DNA from: Tillus elongatus
Taxonomy: Eukaryota > Arthropoda > Insecta > Coleoptera > Cleridae
Length of the DNA stretch: 64,000 bases
Assembly: GCA_964006375.1 (NCBI GenBank)
Contig: OZ023262.1
Span: 93,914,476 to 93,978,475 of the forward strand
Direction of reading: 5' to 3'
Positions 1 through 12,277 of this stretch are shown piece by piece; position 1 is the stretch's first letter; every line of letters starts with the position of its first letter. The notes beneath the pieces are model-generated. The model saw only the letters and a program-made list of their open reading frames with translations. It was not told where the DNA came from and searched no databases. Position numbers and translations under genes: made by a program.

Positions 1-2
1 AA

Positions 3-1279
3 CAGGTAAAAATTTATAATCAAACTAAATACTTAGTGCAAATTCCTCGTCAAAATAATAGAGACCATATTGTTAAATTTTTACGAGATTATACCGTTTC
101 AAATAAACGTTATTATTTTAATTTTAAAACCGATCAATTATATAAGGACTTTAGTAATATTTACACTGAACTATTTAATGATAATGGCCCTGAAATAATA
201 AGCTGTCCGAAACGTATAATTCCTTTGGCCGACACAGCTGATATTAAAGAAGTAATACAAAGTTATCACACTTCTAAAACTAATCATCGTGGTATTAATG
301 AGACACTTGAAGAAATAGCTAATAAATATTATTTTTCACACATGAAAGAAAAAGTTACTGATTTTATAAATAATTGTGAAATATGTAAAAGAGTAAAATA
401 TGACCGTAACCCACCTAATATACCTTTAATGCTTACAGAAGCTCCAAGTAAACCTTTCCAAATTTTACATATAAATACATTTATAATTGAAAATCAAATT
501 TATTTAACTTTAATTGATTCATTTTCCAAATTAGGACAAGCAGTAGCTATTAGTAGTAAAAATCCGATAGAAACCTGTAATGCCTTAATTCAGTATTTTT
601 CTTACTACGGAACACCCGAGCAAATAGTAAGTGACAATGGTTCAGAGCTATGCTCAGAAACTGTTAAACAATTATTTAATTTGCACAAGATAAAAGTTCA
701 TTTCACCACCCCCAGAAATCCAAATTCTAACGGTCTCATAGAACGCTTGCATTCAACTTTATTAGAACACATACGTATATTACGTCAAATTTATCCAAAA
801 GACCCGATAACAAAAATTATGTGTTATGCGATTATGGCATACAATCATAGCATTCATTCAGCCACAAATTTTACCCCGTTTGATATTGTCTTAGGTCATA
901 CATCTAGTAAAGATGTGTATGATATAAACTATCAACAAAAACTCTTGCAAGAGTACCTATTACAGCATAAAAATAAACTAAATTAAATGTACAAAAAATT
1001 AAAGATAATTTAGAAAAAAAATTAAGAGTTGTGTCTGGCAGAAATTCCAAAGATGATACCGCTTTATTTAATAAGGAAACACATGTCTATACTAAAGTAG
1101 ATAAACGAAATAAAAATAATCCAAAATTCGAAGGTCCATTTGAATTGATAAAAGTTACAGATAAAAATGTTGCATTAATTAGAAAAAATAAACAAATAGC
1201 TAAACGACATCTACGAAATCTAAAACGACCTAATGTTTCAGGTCAATCCTCTTCCTCACCCATGTCCTTGGACAGGTAG
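3..1279 (+). pseudogene. Errantivirus-like pol C-terminus: integrase relic
   Basis: This is the 3' part of a retroviral-type pol gene; the frame is already open at the left edge, so protease and RT lie outside the window. Counting from the GTG codon at 36, an HHCC zinc finger is visible (H78, H84, C114, C117), followed by the DD35E core with D200 (SDNG) and E236 (LIERLHS), 35 residues apart. The first catalytic position is Asn in LHINTF (codon AAT at 474-476), where the family has Asp. A TAA at 984-986, a TAG at 1011 and a frame change precede the last block (1031-1279), which carries a GPY/F-type module (FEGPFELI). Integrase would insert the retroviral cDNA, but this copy is dead on three counts. 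It sits directly upstream of env, the order seen in errantiviruses. Identification is firm; the exact clade is inferred. Confidence 0.85.
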
Positions 1280-1332
1280 AGTTTAACAGACTGAATGACA
1301 ACCCTGGACTGCTAGCCCTAAAAATAGGAACT

Positions 1333-2940
1333 ATGCAAAACGCAATCGATAAATGGACATTGATTAGAACGATTGAACTACAACCACTTTTACAAGACTT
1401 TAACTTTTTACAAAACACATCCTATCACCTGAACATCTCTATACAAAACTCCCCTTATAATGAATCCTATTATGAAGAACTACGAAACTCTCAAAATGTG
1501 TTATTCCATGAAATAAGTGAAACTAACAAAATTTTCAAACAAATTATACCATCAAGTTTAAACCGAAAAAAGAGAGGTTTGATAAACGGACTCGGAACAG
1601 TAATTAAGTCAATCACAGGAAATTTAGATGATAATGATGCTAAACGTTATGACTCAACAATTTTAGAGCTAACTAGTAACCAAAATAAATTAGAAATAAT
1701 TCAAAAAAATCAAATGTCACTAACAGAAACCGCTATTACCAAATTTAATCAAACAATTTACATTTTCACTAACAATCAAAAGAAGATAGCAGACCGTATT
1801 GAATTTCTAACGAAACATTTTGAAGCTGAAGACTTAAGACAGGATTGCATGGACATAGTAATCATAGCTCAAATGCTCTTTGTTCAGTTAATTACCGACT
1901 TTAGTTAATGCAATAACGTTTGCTAAATTAAAGACAATGCATCCCTCTATTTTAGAAACAGATGATTTATTCATAGAGCTTAATAAAATTCAAAGACATA
2001 AAGAATATTTGCCATATAAGATAAATATAGATAATATGGTCATTTATGAATAAATAATTACTATTAAAAGTTATTACAAAACCACTCAGTTAACATTCAT
2101 TTTAGATGTACCATTGGTTGAGTCAGCATATTACGATTACTATCATTTATATGCCTTTCCCATTCGTAATAGTTTGACCCACACATTCCTAACATTAATT
2201 CCCCATTTAAAATACCTTTCCTTGAATGATGAAAATTACAAACTCCATGATGGACCATGTCGAGAGGTCTGACAAACTGAATTCCTGTGTCAAGCTCAAA
2301 CAATGAATCACATCAGTCCAAACAGCCCTTGTGAAATACAATTAATAAAATTCTCCACCCAGTATAACAATTGTGAGCATCACCAAATTTTAATAGAAGA
2401 TGTGAAGATTCAGAAGATCAGCGAAAGTAAATGGATTATCATCTCTCCAGTAGAAAATATAGTCAACTACAGATGCAGCGATGACCGTAAAATCATGGCC
2501 ATAGATGGTAGTTATCTGGTAAAAATAGAAGAAAGCTGTGAGGTAAAAATCAAAGGACAAACCGTAAGTTCTCATCAATCTGAAATTAAAAAACTTTTCT
2601 ATGTGCCGTTACCCGATCTCAAATTTAGTGAACTGTCCACGAACTCAAAACTTAACATTGTGCCTTTACATCTAGAATTTATAAATTTAGATGAATTGAA
2701 TTTAGTGAAATCTCAACTACAGCATCAGAAGGAGTTACTACAAACAATAAGTGTCCCTGTAATTCATACTTCGATAAGTGTTTTTACTTTAACTGTTTGT
2801 GTTATTTGATTAACAGTAGCATGTTTCTGTTTTTGGAAATTTAAAGGCAGAATAACCAGTTCCGCAGCCGAATCCAAAATCGTCAACGAACTTAATAAGA
2901 CCCACGAAGTTCCCCTGGAGGACATCAATTTCAAGATTTA
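1333..2940 (+). pseudogene. env: Errantivirus-like env relic
   Basis: This is an envelope glycoprotein relic of the insect-retrovirus (baculovirus F-like) type. In the first block (1333-1908) a basic furin-type site RKKR (1564-1575) is followed by a Gly-rich fusion-peptide-like stretch (GLINGLGTVIKSITGN), the hallmark of errantiviral Env. The frame then breaks. Env-like sequence continues in another frame from about 2091 to 2270, and the extracellular C-terminal part follows at 2303-2808. A hydrophobic segment (VIHTSISVFTLTVCVI) is cut by an in-frame TGA at 2806-2808; a membrane-anchor remainder and a short charged tail run on to a stop at 2938-2940. Env normally mediates membrane fusion at cell entry; with at least three breaks this copy cannot be expressed whole. 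The polypurine tract and LTR follow 20-30 bases downstream. Confidence 0.8.
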
Positions 2941-2970
2941 GGTACCCTAAATCTCATCTGACAAGGGAGG

Positions 2971-3275
2971 AGTTACAGCACCCTGTATAATGCTGTACTG
3001 ATATCTCGTATTGGTATAGTAATAGGATAGAAGCAGTCGTTCAACGCGGAAATACTAAAACCGCTGAATAATCATAGTGATCATAATTATTTAGTTTAAG
3101 TTGTTTTATTTTATAATGTTAGCTAAGCAGATTCGACTTTATATATACAAGTAAGATACAATATTATGTTAGAATTTATTACGAGTGTTTCCACATTAAA
3201 CATCGTGTATTTCTCCTTTGTTTTAAAATTATAATTAAACTTGTTGTAATTTCGAAATAAAGTTTTTTTGTTTTG
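2971..3275 (+). mobile_element. 3' LTR (start) of the errantivirus-like element
   Basis: A purine run AAGGGAGG at 2963-2970 ends exactly where AGTTAC begins. Gypsy-type errantivirus LTRs characteristically start AGTTA after such a polypurine tract, so 2971 is taken as the LTR start. Downstream there is a TATA-like CTTTATATATAC near 3136 and an AATAAA polyadenylation signal near 3256. The right LTR boundary is not visible, because no 5' LTR lies in the window for comparison; 3275 marks only where SINE-like sequence begins. Confidence 0.6.
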
Positions 3276-3276
3276 A

Positions 3277-3415
3277 AGTGCCAAAAGGGCACTATCCAAA
3301 CTCGTGCCCATGCGATGTTTAGCATGTGAAAGATCCCTACCCTCCTTACAGAAAAACAAGGGTTCGGCAAAATTTCCAGGGTAGTGAGGTAAAACTGCTC
3401 CCTGGCGTCGGTGAA
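3277..3415 (+). mobile_element. 5'-truncated SINE fragment
   Basis: About 130 bp (around AAAGATCCCTACCCTCCTTA and CTCCCTGGCGTCGGTGA) match, in opposite orientation, the body of the SINE at 61844-62194. The tRNA-like head is missing here, so this is a 5'-truncated or recombined copy abutting the errantiviral LTR. Confidence 0.6.
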
Positions 3416-3479
3416 AGAAACACACATACACACAAAGATTATGTTAATAATAATCAAATATTTTATATAATTTTTTACG

Positions 3480-3905
3480 TAAAACCAATTTTAACCAATT
3501 TTTGTAGAATTACTCTTTTTTAACAACTTTTCATAAAAAAATTTGTATAGTAGATTTTTGTAAACAATTTGGTTAGCAGAGTCTTGTTTTCTTTCGTAAA
3601 TATTCGTTGAAAACACTTTTTTATCGATTTTGCATAAAAAAATCGCGTTTGACGGTAAACCATATATACTTCACTATTTTATGGTTACCAGTTAAGAAAT
3701 TTTTCAAAAGATTCAAAGTCGTGATCTCGTCCTAAGCAAATTTTTTCTATTTAAATTCGATAAAAAAGTACCTGCAAAGAAAATTTAAGATAAACGTCAG
3801 AAAAATGTGCTAATCAAATTGTTTACAAAAATCCGATAAAAAACGTTCTCTGATAATTTGCTAAAAATATTACCTACTTTTACAAAAATTGGTTAAAAAT
3901 TTAAT
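3480..3905. repeat. Imperfect inverted repeat (foldback or MITE relic)
   Basis: The segment TTTTTGTAAACAATTTGGTT at 3555-3575 is repeated inverted at about 3812-3833, and an outer block TTTAACCAATTTTTGTA near 3489 is repeated inverted near 3885-3905. Together these make an imperfect foldback of about 430 bp with no coding potential. The ends and any target duplication are not clear. Confidence 0.45.
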
Positions 3906-4690
3906 AAAGTATTTTTCACAAAAATTTCCTAAACAATTCATTGAAACATTTTTCACGAATTTTCTAAAAAAATGTTCCAACAAAATTACGCCAAACATTC
4001 TTTCACACAAGAATTCGAAACCAGTTTTCCTTTCAAGAAACGTATAATTTTTTTTTAAACTAAAATCGCCAAAAAGTTTGTAATAAAAAACATTTTCTAT
4101 ATGAAAATTCTCTAATAAGATAATTCAAAATTTATACGATCCGATCTAAATACAGCCGTGGTGACTTATTTTGCTGGTCCACAAAGCCATTTTTCATTTG
4201 CTTGACGATCCCGTAAGAATCGAGACCGGTTTCAAAAGAGAAAACAAGCACATGTGAATCCACAGGAAAAGTCTATATGGCTGTATTAGGTATGGAATGG
4301 TTTAGCAAAGTTATAGCAACGAAACCAATCTGATCTGCTATTAAAATTTGAAATAAGAGTCTTAAAAGCTCTCACCTCAGTAATGATTTTTTTTTTTCTA
4401 TAAAACTTTGCCAAAGACTCGTTGCAATTACAGAACCTGATCATATAACTTTAAATAAAGAATTAGGAATTTAAAAAAAAATTAAAAAAGAAAATTGACA
4501 CACCCGGTTTGTACCCGCGTCATCTCCGAATATACGTATCAAAGGCGCATATTCAACAAGCTTTAGTTCAAATAAAATATGTTACAGTGCTCCAGCTATA
4601 AAGCTTATACAATGTCGTCTAACTTAATCTAGTAAAATTTTCTTATGGGGTAGTTTCCTAATTACTTAAAACCTAACATTATCTATGTCC

Positions 4691-4693
<3 letters not shown>
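3906..4693. other. AT-rich DNA without recognisable features
   Basis: No reading frame of note, RNA gene or repeat shared with the rest of the window was recognised here. Confidence 0.5.
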
Positions 4694-4760
<67 letters not shown>

Positions 4761-4762
4761 AT

Positions 4763-4830
<68 letters not shown>
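4694..4830. repeat. (TA)n tract followed by (CATATA)n
   Basis: About 60 bp of pure TA dinucleotide run directly into about 75 bp of the hexamer CATATA, a compound microsatellite. It forms the left border of the foldback MITE at 4831-5538. Confidence 0.95.
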
Positions 4831-5760
<930 letters not shown>

Positions 5761-6531
5761 TTTCGTTGTCATTAAAAACATTTTGTCAAAATTCAAACGT
5801 CGCCATCTCTTCATTGGTGAATTTTTGTAGAAAACAGTTCATTCAAACTACATATTTTCGTTAGGAGAACACAATGATTAAATACGGAATAGCTCACAAA
5901 AGAATTATTTAACCAATTGTCTTGTTATAATTACAAAAATAATAATAGATTAAAATGTTATTCAACCAGGTTACGTAATTAAACAATTTTTAATCTCGAT
6001 CTTACATTTTTCAGCTTTTTAAATATCCAGAATTTTAGATTAAATTAATTACATAAAATAAGCTGTAATGCTTACTTTTAACATTATGCCACAAAGAAAC
6101 CTTAATTAATTAAAATGATCCAGAATAAGTTTTCATGGCCAGAAATTGTTAAAGAATTTTACATTACAGTGTAAAAATTCTTTTACTTTCAAGATAGGCT
6201 GTAAATATAATAAAACTTATATAGCAAAATAATTTACTTAAAATTAGGAAATATAAACTAGCATTAAAATTGAACAATGGTGGTGCTAATCTAATAGATA
6301 TAAGAGCAAAAGCATTTGCTCTCTATTTTAAAAGTAATATTAACCATATTAGAGAAGCAAAGTAACCGATTTTTTTAAATAACCCTGCAACTACAAATCG
6401 ACAAATATACTGACTTTGCAAAAAATCCGAACACCCGACCAATCGCAATGAATTTTTTTATACTATTCTGTTTTATCTCTAATAAAAAATGATAACAATG
6501 TGGACAAATTTTTTTACCAGGTGTACACTTA
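5761..6531. other. AT-rich DNA without recognisable features
   Basis: Nothing beyond short AT-rich runs was recognised; there is no open frame of interest. Confidence 0.5.
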
Positions 6532-6642
6532 TTAGTGAATTTTTTTTACAAAAATTCACTAAAAAGTGTGGCGAGATCCCGCCTTTTGATGTTTGAGCAA
6601 ATTTCTTCAAATTAGCGCGAACTAGGACCCCTAGAACCCATA
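6532..6642 (-). mobile_element. HTE 3' arm with terminal hairpin, interrupted by a LINE
   Basis: The hairpin arms TTAGTGAATTTTT and AAAAATTCACTAA (6532-6562) are followed by the conserved arm (GCGCGAACTAGGACCCCTAG, AACCCATA). The arm breaks off at 6642 where the LINE begins and resumes at 9488 (TTTCAATTTTTATATG) on the far side of the LINE, running into (TA)n. The arm lacks only about a dozen bases of its consensus. Confidence 0.75.
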
Positions 6643-9487
6643 ATTTTTTTTATGTCAACAACACACCACGAGGGCTTACAGCCTAAATACTATCGCACTT
6701 TGGGTGTTGACAAGGAGGAAAGAGGCAGCTTGTTAATTCTGGACTTGAAGGTTTGGAGGTTCGGAGGAAAAGGAAAAACTTGCGCCGGCAAGGAATTCCA
6801 CAACTTGGAAGTCCTCGGGACAAAAGAGCGGGCATAACAAGATGTTCTATGTCTGGTGACCTGGACAGTAAAAGGGTGCATTCGCTCTGTTCCCCTGGTA
6901 GATCTGTTGGGGGCAGCAGGTGGGGGAATTATGGAGGAAAGCTCCTCTGAGCAGTGCCCCTGCAGATATCTATAAAAGAGAGAGAGAGGTCACCAACGGT
7001 ACGTCGGTGGGCAAGGGATAGCTGTCTTTGGGTGAGGGTAGGGTCACCGATGAGACGTATAGCTCTCTTTTGAATGGAGTCCAGGATAGCGAGTGTAGAA
7101 GCGGCAGCTGCATCCCAGATGTGGGAGCAGTATTCGAGGTTTGGCCTTATTTGTGAAGTATATAAGGTATAGAGATTAGCTGGTGAAAAGTATTTGCGAG
7201 CCCGGAAGAGGAAACCCAATTTCTTAGCAGCCGCTTCTGCAATTGATGTGACATGTTGGTGCCAATTAAGATTTCGATCCACAGAAATGCCAACAAGAGA
7301 AAAGGACTCATTACTTTGAATAACTTGGTTGTTCATTGTGATGGGTCTAGGGCTGGTGTATCTCTTGTGAGAAAGAAAGCAAGACTTAGTTTTGGTGGGG
7401 TTGAATTGTACAAGATTTCTACTTCCCCAGTCTAATATTTTTTGGAGATCCACGGAGATAGAACCCTCCATGAGTCTGCGATCCTCATCTAATTGGGCTA
7501 AAGAGACAGGCTTAGAATATTGTATATTTGAGTGGAGGGTGCTGTCGTCCGCGTAACTGTGAACTGGGTTGGATGTGCTAGAGAGGAGGTCATTGATGTG
7601 GAGAAGAAACAAAGTAGGGGCTAAAGCTGAACCTTGAGGAACTCCTGCATTAATTGGATACAGTTTAGAGAAATGGCCATCCACAACAACAGATATGCTC
7701 CTGTTGGACAGGAAATTTGCTGTCCAGGTACAAAGTTTTGGTGGTAGGCCATAGGCCGGAAGTTTATTAAGCAGCGCTGCGTGCCAGACCTGGTCGAATG
7801 CTTTGGATATGTCTAGAGCAACAATCTGGGATTCACCGTGTTGTTCCACAGACTTGTTCCAAGAATGGGTGACAAAGGAAAGGAGGTCGGCAGTCGATCT
7901 GCGCTGACGGAATCCATACTGCCTGTCGTGGATTAGACTGTGTTTTTCAAGGAATTTTAGTAATTCGGTGTTTATATACTTTTCCATCACTTTAGAGACG
8001 ACAGAAATGAGACAAATAGGCCTGTAGTTGCTAGGAAGCGCTTTGAATCCTTTCTTGGGGATGGGTTGTACTCGAGCAGTTTTCCAGTTACTAGGGAATA
8101 TGCCTTTATTGTAAGATATCTGAAACAGACAGGAGTCGGGACAGGAGCAAGTTCTGGTGCGCATTTTTTGAGAACAATTGCTGGGATGTCATCAAGGCCA
8201 GAGGCTTTCCTGGTATTAAGAGAAGAGAGCATCTTTCGTACCTTTTTAGTTTTGAAAATGATATCAGTCATTTTATGCGCGAGATTGGGGACTGTTGGTG
8301 GTTGAACATTTGGAGGTGGGTTGAGAGTAGAATTTCCGGCGAACAACAAAGCAAAAAGTTCAGCCTTGCCCAGGGCGGTAGAAACAATTTCATCCCCTGA
8401 GACAAGAGGTGGGAACGTGCTCTTGCAGAAATTATTCCCAATAGACTTAGCAAGAGTCCAGAAGGGTTTGCCGCCGTTGGAGCTTGAGAGGACTTTGTTT
8501 TTGATGTGGTTATTAAACGAGTTTTTTGCCTCAGAAAGAATGCGGACATAGCGGTTTCTTGCGTTGTTGAATGCTTGACGATTTTCATGACTGGGATTGT
8601 GTAGAAGCGTTTTGTGAGCTTTGACCTTTTCAAGTCTGGCCTTGTCACAGGATTTAGAGAACCATGGCTTTTGAGTGGCTGAAGAGGTTTTCTGTGTACG
8701 TGGAATAAATAATTCCATGCCAGCTTGGATAATTTCGGTGACGTTTTGTGAGATATCAGAGGGGCCAGGATGAGAGAAGCAGACAGACGCCCATGGAAAT
8801 GAGGAAAAGTAATCCCGCATTTCGTCCTAGTTTGCGGAGTTGTAGTGCCAAACGATACGTGGGTGTGATGACTGTGTGACCTCGGGTTGCATTGCGCAGG
8901 AAGCAGTGACAACGCCGTGGTCTGAGCGACCAAGGGGGGCGGTGACTGATATATTATAGCAGTCAGGATTTGTAGTAAGAAGGAGATCCAAGGGATTTGA
9001 GCTGTGTGTTGGGATACGAGGAAAGTAAGTATGTTGCTGAACCATATTGGCCAAAGAATTGCTGACTGCAAAGGCCTCCGCTGCTCTCCCTTGTGGATCG
9101 GTTTTTGAAGATCCTAGCCATTCCTTATTATGGACATTGAAGTCGCCAAGAATAGTGACCTCGGAGGAAGGATATTCAGAAATCAGATAGTCGGTTTTTT
9201 CAGAAAGGTAGTCAAAGAGCTGGACAAAGTTGTTGTCAGAAGGTGACCGGTAAATGCAACAGATGAATTTAGTTGCAGCCCTGAGAGAGTTTTATCCATA
9301 GTATGTCTTTTCTTCCAGCTTCTAAATTGGGGAGTCTCGTGCAGAGTAGATTGCTACGGACGTATGCGCACACGCCTCCATGCAATCTAAAGGCAGTAAG
9401 GAGCTCGTACCTCGGGAAATTAAGGTGATTAGTGGCTGTTTTGGCACTGATTTGGGTTTCGGTGAGGAAGAGGAGTTGGGGCCGGAA
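6643..9487 (-). mobile_element. 5'-truncated APE-type LINE (CR1/Jockey group)
   Basis: This is a non-LTR retrotransposon read on the minus strand: its 5' end (9487) lies inside the endonuclease domain and its 3' end (6643) is a short A-rich tail (ATAAAAAAAATT). ORF1 and the 5' UTR are absent, as expected of incomplete reverse transcription. It splits an HTE arm, with about a dozen target bases missing and no target duplication visible. A (TA)n tract starts 16 bases beyond its 5' end. Confidence 0.8.
6690..9487 (-). pseudogene. LINE ORF2 relic: endonuclease plus reverse transcriptase
   Basis: Domains in order on the minus strand: an APE-like endonuclease N-terminus (LFLTETQIS, 9487-9269); then, in a shifted frame, the endonuclease core with ILGDFN and GRSDHG motifs (about 9250-8827); a linker; and a reverse transcriptase (8164-6929) with FRQRRSTADLL, ALDISKAFDQVWH, AGVPQGSALAPTLF and the catalytic YADDST. 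The C-terminal tail (PRTSKLWNSLP) lies in another frame at 6881-6690. The protein would nick target DNA and prime reverse transcription from its own RNA. Frame changes near 9265, 8820, 8150 and 6925 make it a pseudogene. Motifs fit the CR1/Jockey-type LINE groups; the clade is not resolved. Confidence 0.85.
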
Positions 9488-9496
9488 TTTCAATTT

Positions 9497-9620
<124 letters not shown>

Positions 9621-9720
9621 TTGATTTCTTAGAAAATTATCTCTTCATAGCTGTGTTTCCTTCAGTTTGAAGCAGTATTTTGTAGCGATTGTTTTTCAAT
9701 ATATTAAGTCATTGAGTCAT

Positions 9721-10472
9721 CATGCCTAGGCGCTGTTTACAGAACAATTACAATATTATACGTGAATTCCAAAGAGGGCGAGTGTTGCTCCAGGTGGTCT
9801 GAAGACGAAATCCGTAACCCTCGTCATGGATCTGGACGACCTCAAGAAACTTCAACACGGGAAATCATCGTTTGAGGATTGCGGTTTTTCATGACAGAGT
9901 TTTTACAACACGGTTGATTGAAAACGCTTAGTTGGGAGCTTTACAACAGAAAGTCTTTATGGCAACGATATATCGCAGAATAATGCTTTGGAGCTTTGTT
10001 TGTGTATACACTTTTTATGTCTCCCACCGACGTCGTGCTGATAGAATTGAGGCTTGGTTTAATGGAAAATTAAATTAGGATGCTGAATCAAATAGTGTTG
10101 TGTTCTCTGACGAGTCCTGATTCTGTCTCTAGGTCGACGATGGTCGCAGAAGGTTATGAAGGGTATGCAGAAGTTTACAATACAAAACACCATATGGTAC
10201 TTAGACGGGAGTGATGGTATGAGGTGCAATAGCAGGTCACCTTTAGTTTTTATTGATATAAATTTGAATACCAATGACTACATATGAAACGTACCTTAGC
10301 TGGTTGCACAGCCATACCTAGGAAGATTAGTACAAACCCTTTTCCAAAAAGACAACGCACGTTGTCATACAGCAAGGGTTACTACAAGGTTCTTAAAAAA
10401 ATTATGACCCTGCTTTCATGGTCTCCTTGCTTCCGAGACTTTCTACCAATCAAACATTTCTGGGATATATAA
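9721..10472 (+). pseudogene. Degenerate Tc1-like transposase
   Basis: The relic starts MPRRCLQNN at 9721 and shows, in shifting frames, Tc1-like blocks: EFQRGRV near the N-terminal helix-turn-helix, FSDES around the first catalytic Asp (about 10100), KDNARCHTARV around the second Asp (about 10350), and a C-terminal block SWSPCFRDFLPIKHFWD. In Tc1 proteins this last block reads close to WP..SPDL.PIEH.WD, so the third catalytic Glu appears to be Lys here. Many stops and frameshifts separate the blocks. It would have been a cut-and-paste transposase of the DD34E group. Terminal repeats were not found; HTE body sequence begins directly downstream. Confidence 0.7.
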
Positions 10473-11712
10473 AACTTTTTTGTCTTTCGACTTACAAAGC
10501 TAAATTTTTACCTATTATGATCTAAACTTATAAAAAAGTTATAAGCATTTAAAGAAAAATAAATTGGGGTTTTCCTCAAAACGCCAAAATCGCGATTTAA
10601 AACGTCAAAATTGGCAACATTTATTCAAAGAACTTGAATCTAATACGGGCTATGGAAAGAAAATGTCTCAAGAAGAATGTTTTTACACACCCTGGAGTGT
10701 TAGTTTCAGCCGTCATTGTCCTTCATTTTATTAAATTTTTCCAGAAAATTCAATTCAAATAGACCCTTTCTCTGATGCTTGGACGTAGTTTTAGCTATAG
10801 AGTTTATCGTATAATGGTATATAATTTTTGTCGAATTTTCGTCAAAAATCAATAAAGCTCAATATATCTGTTATCATACCGGATATGAAAAAAAGTATAC
10901 ATTAACTATAGGGTGTCTTGAGCTACATCTTAAAAAATTATTTCTACAATCACAGGCTGGCCCATAAGTCGTTGGTAATACAAATTTCCTTTTTTTATAG
11001 TGGAACATGCCTTATGTTATTGCCTTTTTGCATTTTCCATCAAAATATAATGCATGTTTGTAAGAAAATAAATTCTGGACTCTGCAAGTGCGTTATGATA
11101 GGGAATTTTGATTAAATGCTTCATAAATTGAAAAGCTCAATTTTTTATTAACCTATAAGGTTGACCAAGGGCGGTTCGAAGGGGACCTCGCATGCAGACT
11201 CTGCGGCGAGGGGGAGGAATCAGCCCAGCACATCTTGTGCGAGTGTATAGCTCTGGACCGGAAAAGACAACTGATCTACGGTCACTCTAGACCGGAGACA
11301 GAGCAATATAAAACTTCACCCTACCAATCGCTGTGCAGACTAGTTCAAGGCACAGTGATTTTGGAATGGGTGGAGTAAGACTAGGGGTATGCACAATCAA
11401 CCAAGGGTTGCGGTGCTATCGGGGCGGCAAGGCCGCGGACGAGCCCTGAGGGAACAAAAAAAAAAAAAAAAAAGGTTGACCAAGAAACGGTTTTTTTTCG
11501 GGAATACTTTAAGTTTACTTTCGGAAATTTTTGTACGTTTTCAAACAATAAAGTTATTTTGATGAAACATGGCACATTGTTTTTACTATATAGGTTATAC
11601 TCGTAACCAAATTTGATGCCTGCTTTCTTAAAAAACACACACATATTTGCTATTAATAACATTTTTATAAAAATTCACTACCATAACGCACTTGCTGCGT
11701 CCAGACTTTTAT
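10473..11712 (-). mobile_element. HTE body copy, minus orientation, TA core lost
   Basis: This is the conserved HTE body, with landmarks AAAACGTCAAAATTGGCAAC, AGACCCTTTCTCTGATGCTT and GGCCCATAAGTCGTTGGT, ending at the family 5' terminus CGCACTTGCTGCGTCCAGAC (11690-11710). The (TA)n core and hairpin arm are missing on the left, where the Tc1 relic abuts. A LINE 3' fragment is nested at 11170-11472. Confidence 0.8.
11170..11472 (+). mobile_element. Short LINE 3' fragment with poly(A) and target duplication
   Basis: A 5'-truncated LINE insert is flanked by the 12-bp direct repeat AGGTTGACCAAG (11158-11169 and 11473-11484) and ends in a run of about 18 A. Frame 11191-11378 encodes the end of an ORF2 with a Cys/His knuckle CRLCGEGEESAQHILCEC and stops at TAA 11376-11378, followed by about 80 bp of 3' UTR. 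This C-terminal knuckle is typical of Jockey/R1-related ORF2 proteins. The target sequence is ordinary HTE body, so this insertion is younger than the HTE copy. Confidence 0.85.
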
Positions 11713-11938
11713 TAATGTCAAGAACCCGTATCAATTGTAAAATTTGCTGTTTTGAAGCCATAACTTGATCATTTATAAAACCGAATTCTTATTGTTTGTT
11801 CGTTTTCATATAAGCCAGAACCATCCTGTAGAAAAGAGGACTTATGTTCCGAAAGTCATTATGAGCTAGGCGTGCGAAAATTAAATATACAAAATTTATT
11901 AAATACATGTATCATTGTATTATTATTATTGATAATAC

Positions 11939-11940
<2 letters not shown>

Positions 11941-12001
<61 letters not shown>
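11941..12001. repeat. (TA)n tract
   Basis: TA dinucleotide run; beyond it lies TATACAGGCTAATTAG, which has the look of a Tc1/mariner terminus, but no partner terminus was found. Confidence 0.9.
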
Positions 12002-12004
<3 letters not shown>

Positions 12005-12052
12005 TATACAGGCTAATTAGCAACACAATAGACACTGTACACAGAATGTATG

Positions 12053-12270
12053 CGTTTAGAGGACGTCAAAACACGCCGCTTTTTTTATAAAATTTCGCTC
12101 TTATGCCCATGGTTGATGATATTGATCTCGGAAGATTCTTTAATAATTAAAATAAACAGCTATATTGTAGAAATGCATCAACATAGAGCAATCAAATTTG
12201 ATAGATGGTTTTCTTTTATCAACGTCGTAATTTGACCAAAATTTGAAGTGGATATAAACTTAGAAAAGAG
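12053..12270. repeat. Interspersed repeat, also at 14337-14560
   Basis: About 215 bp starting TTTAGAGGACGTCAAAACAC are repeated with few changes at 14337-14560, where they lie inside a DD41D transposon. No coding function is seen. Confidence 0.75.
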
Positions 12271-12277
12271 TGATATA

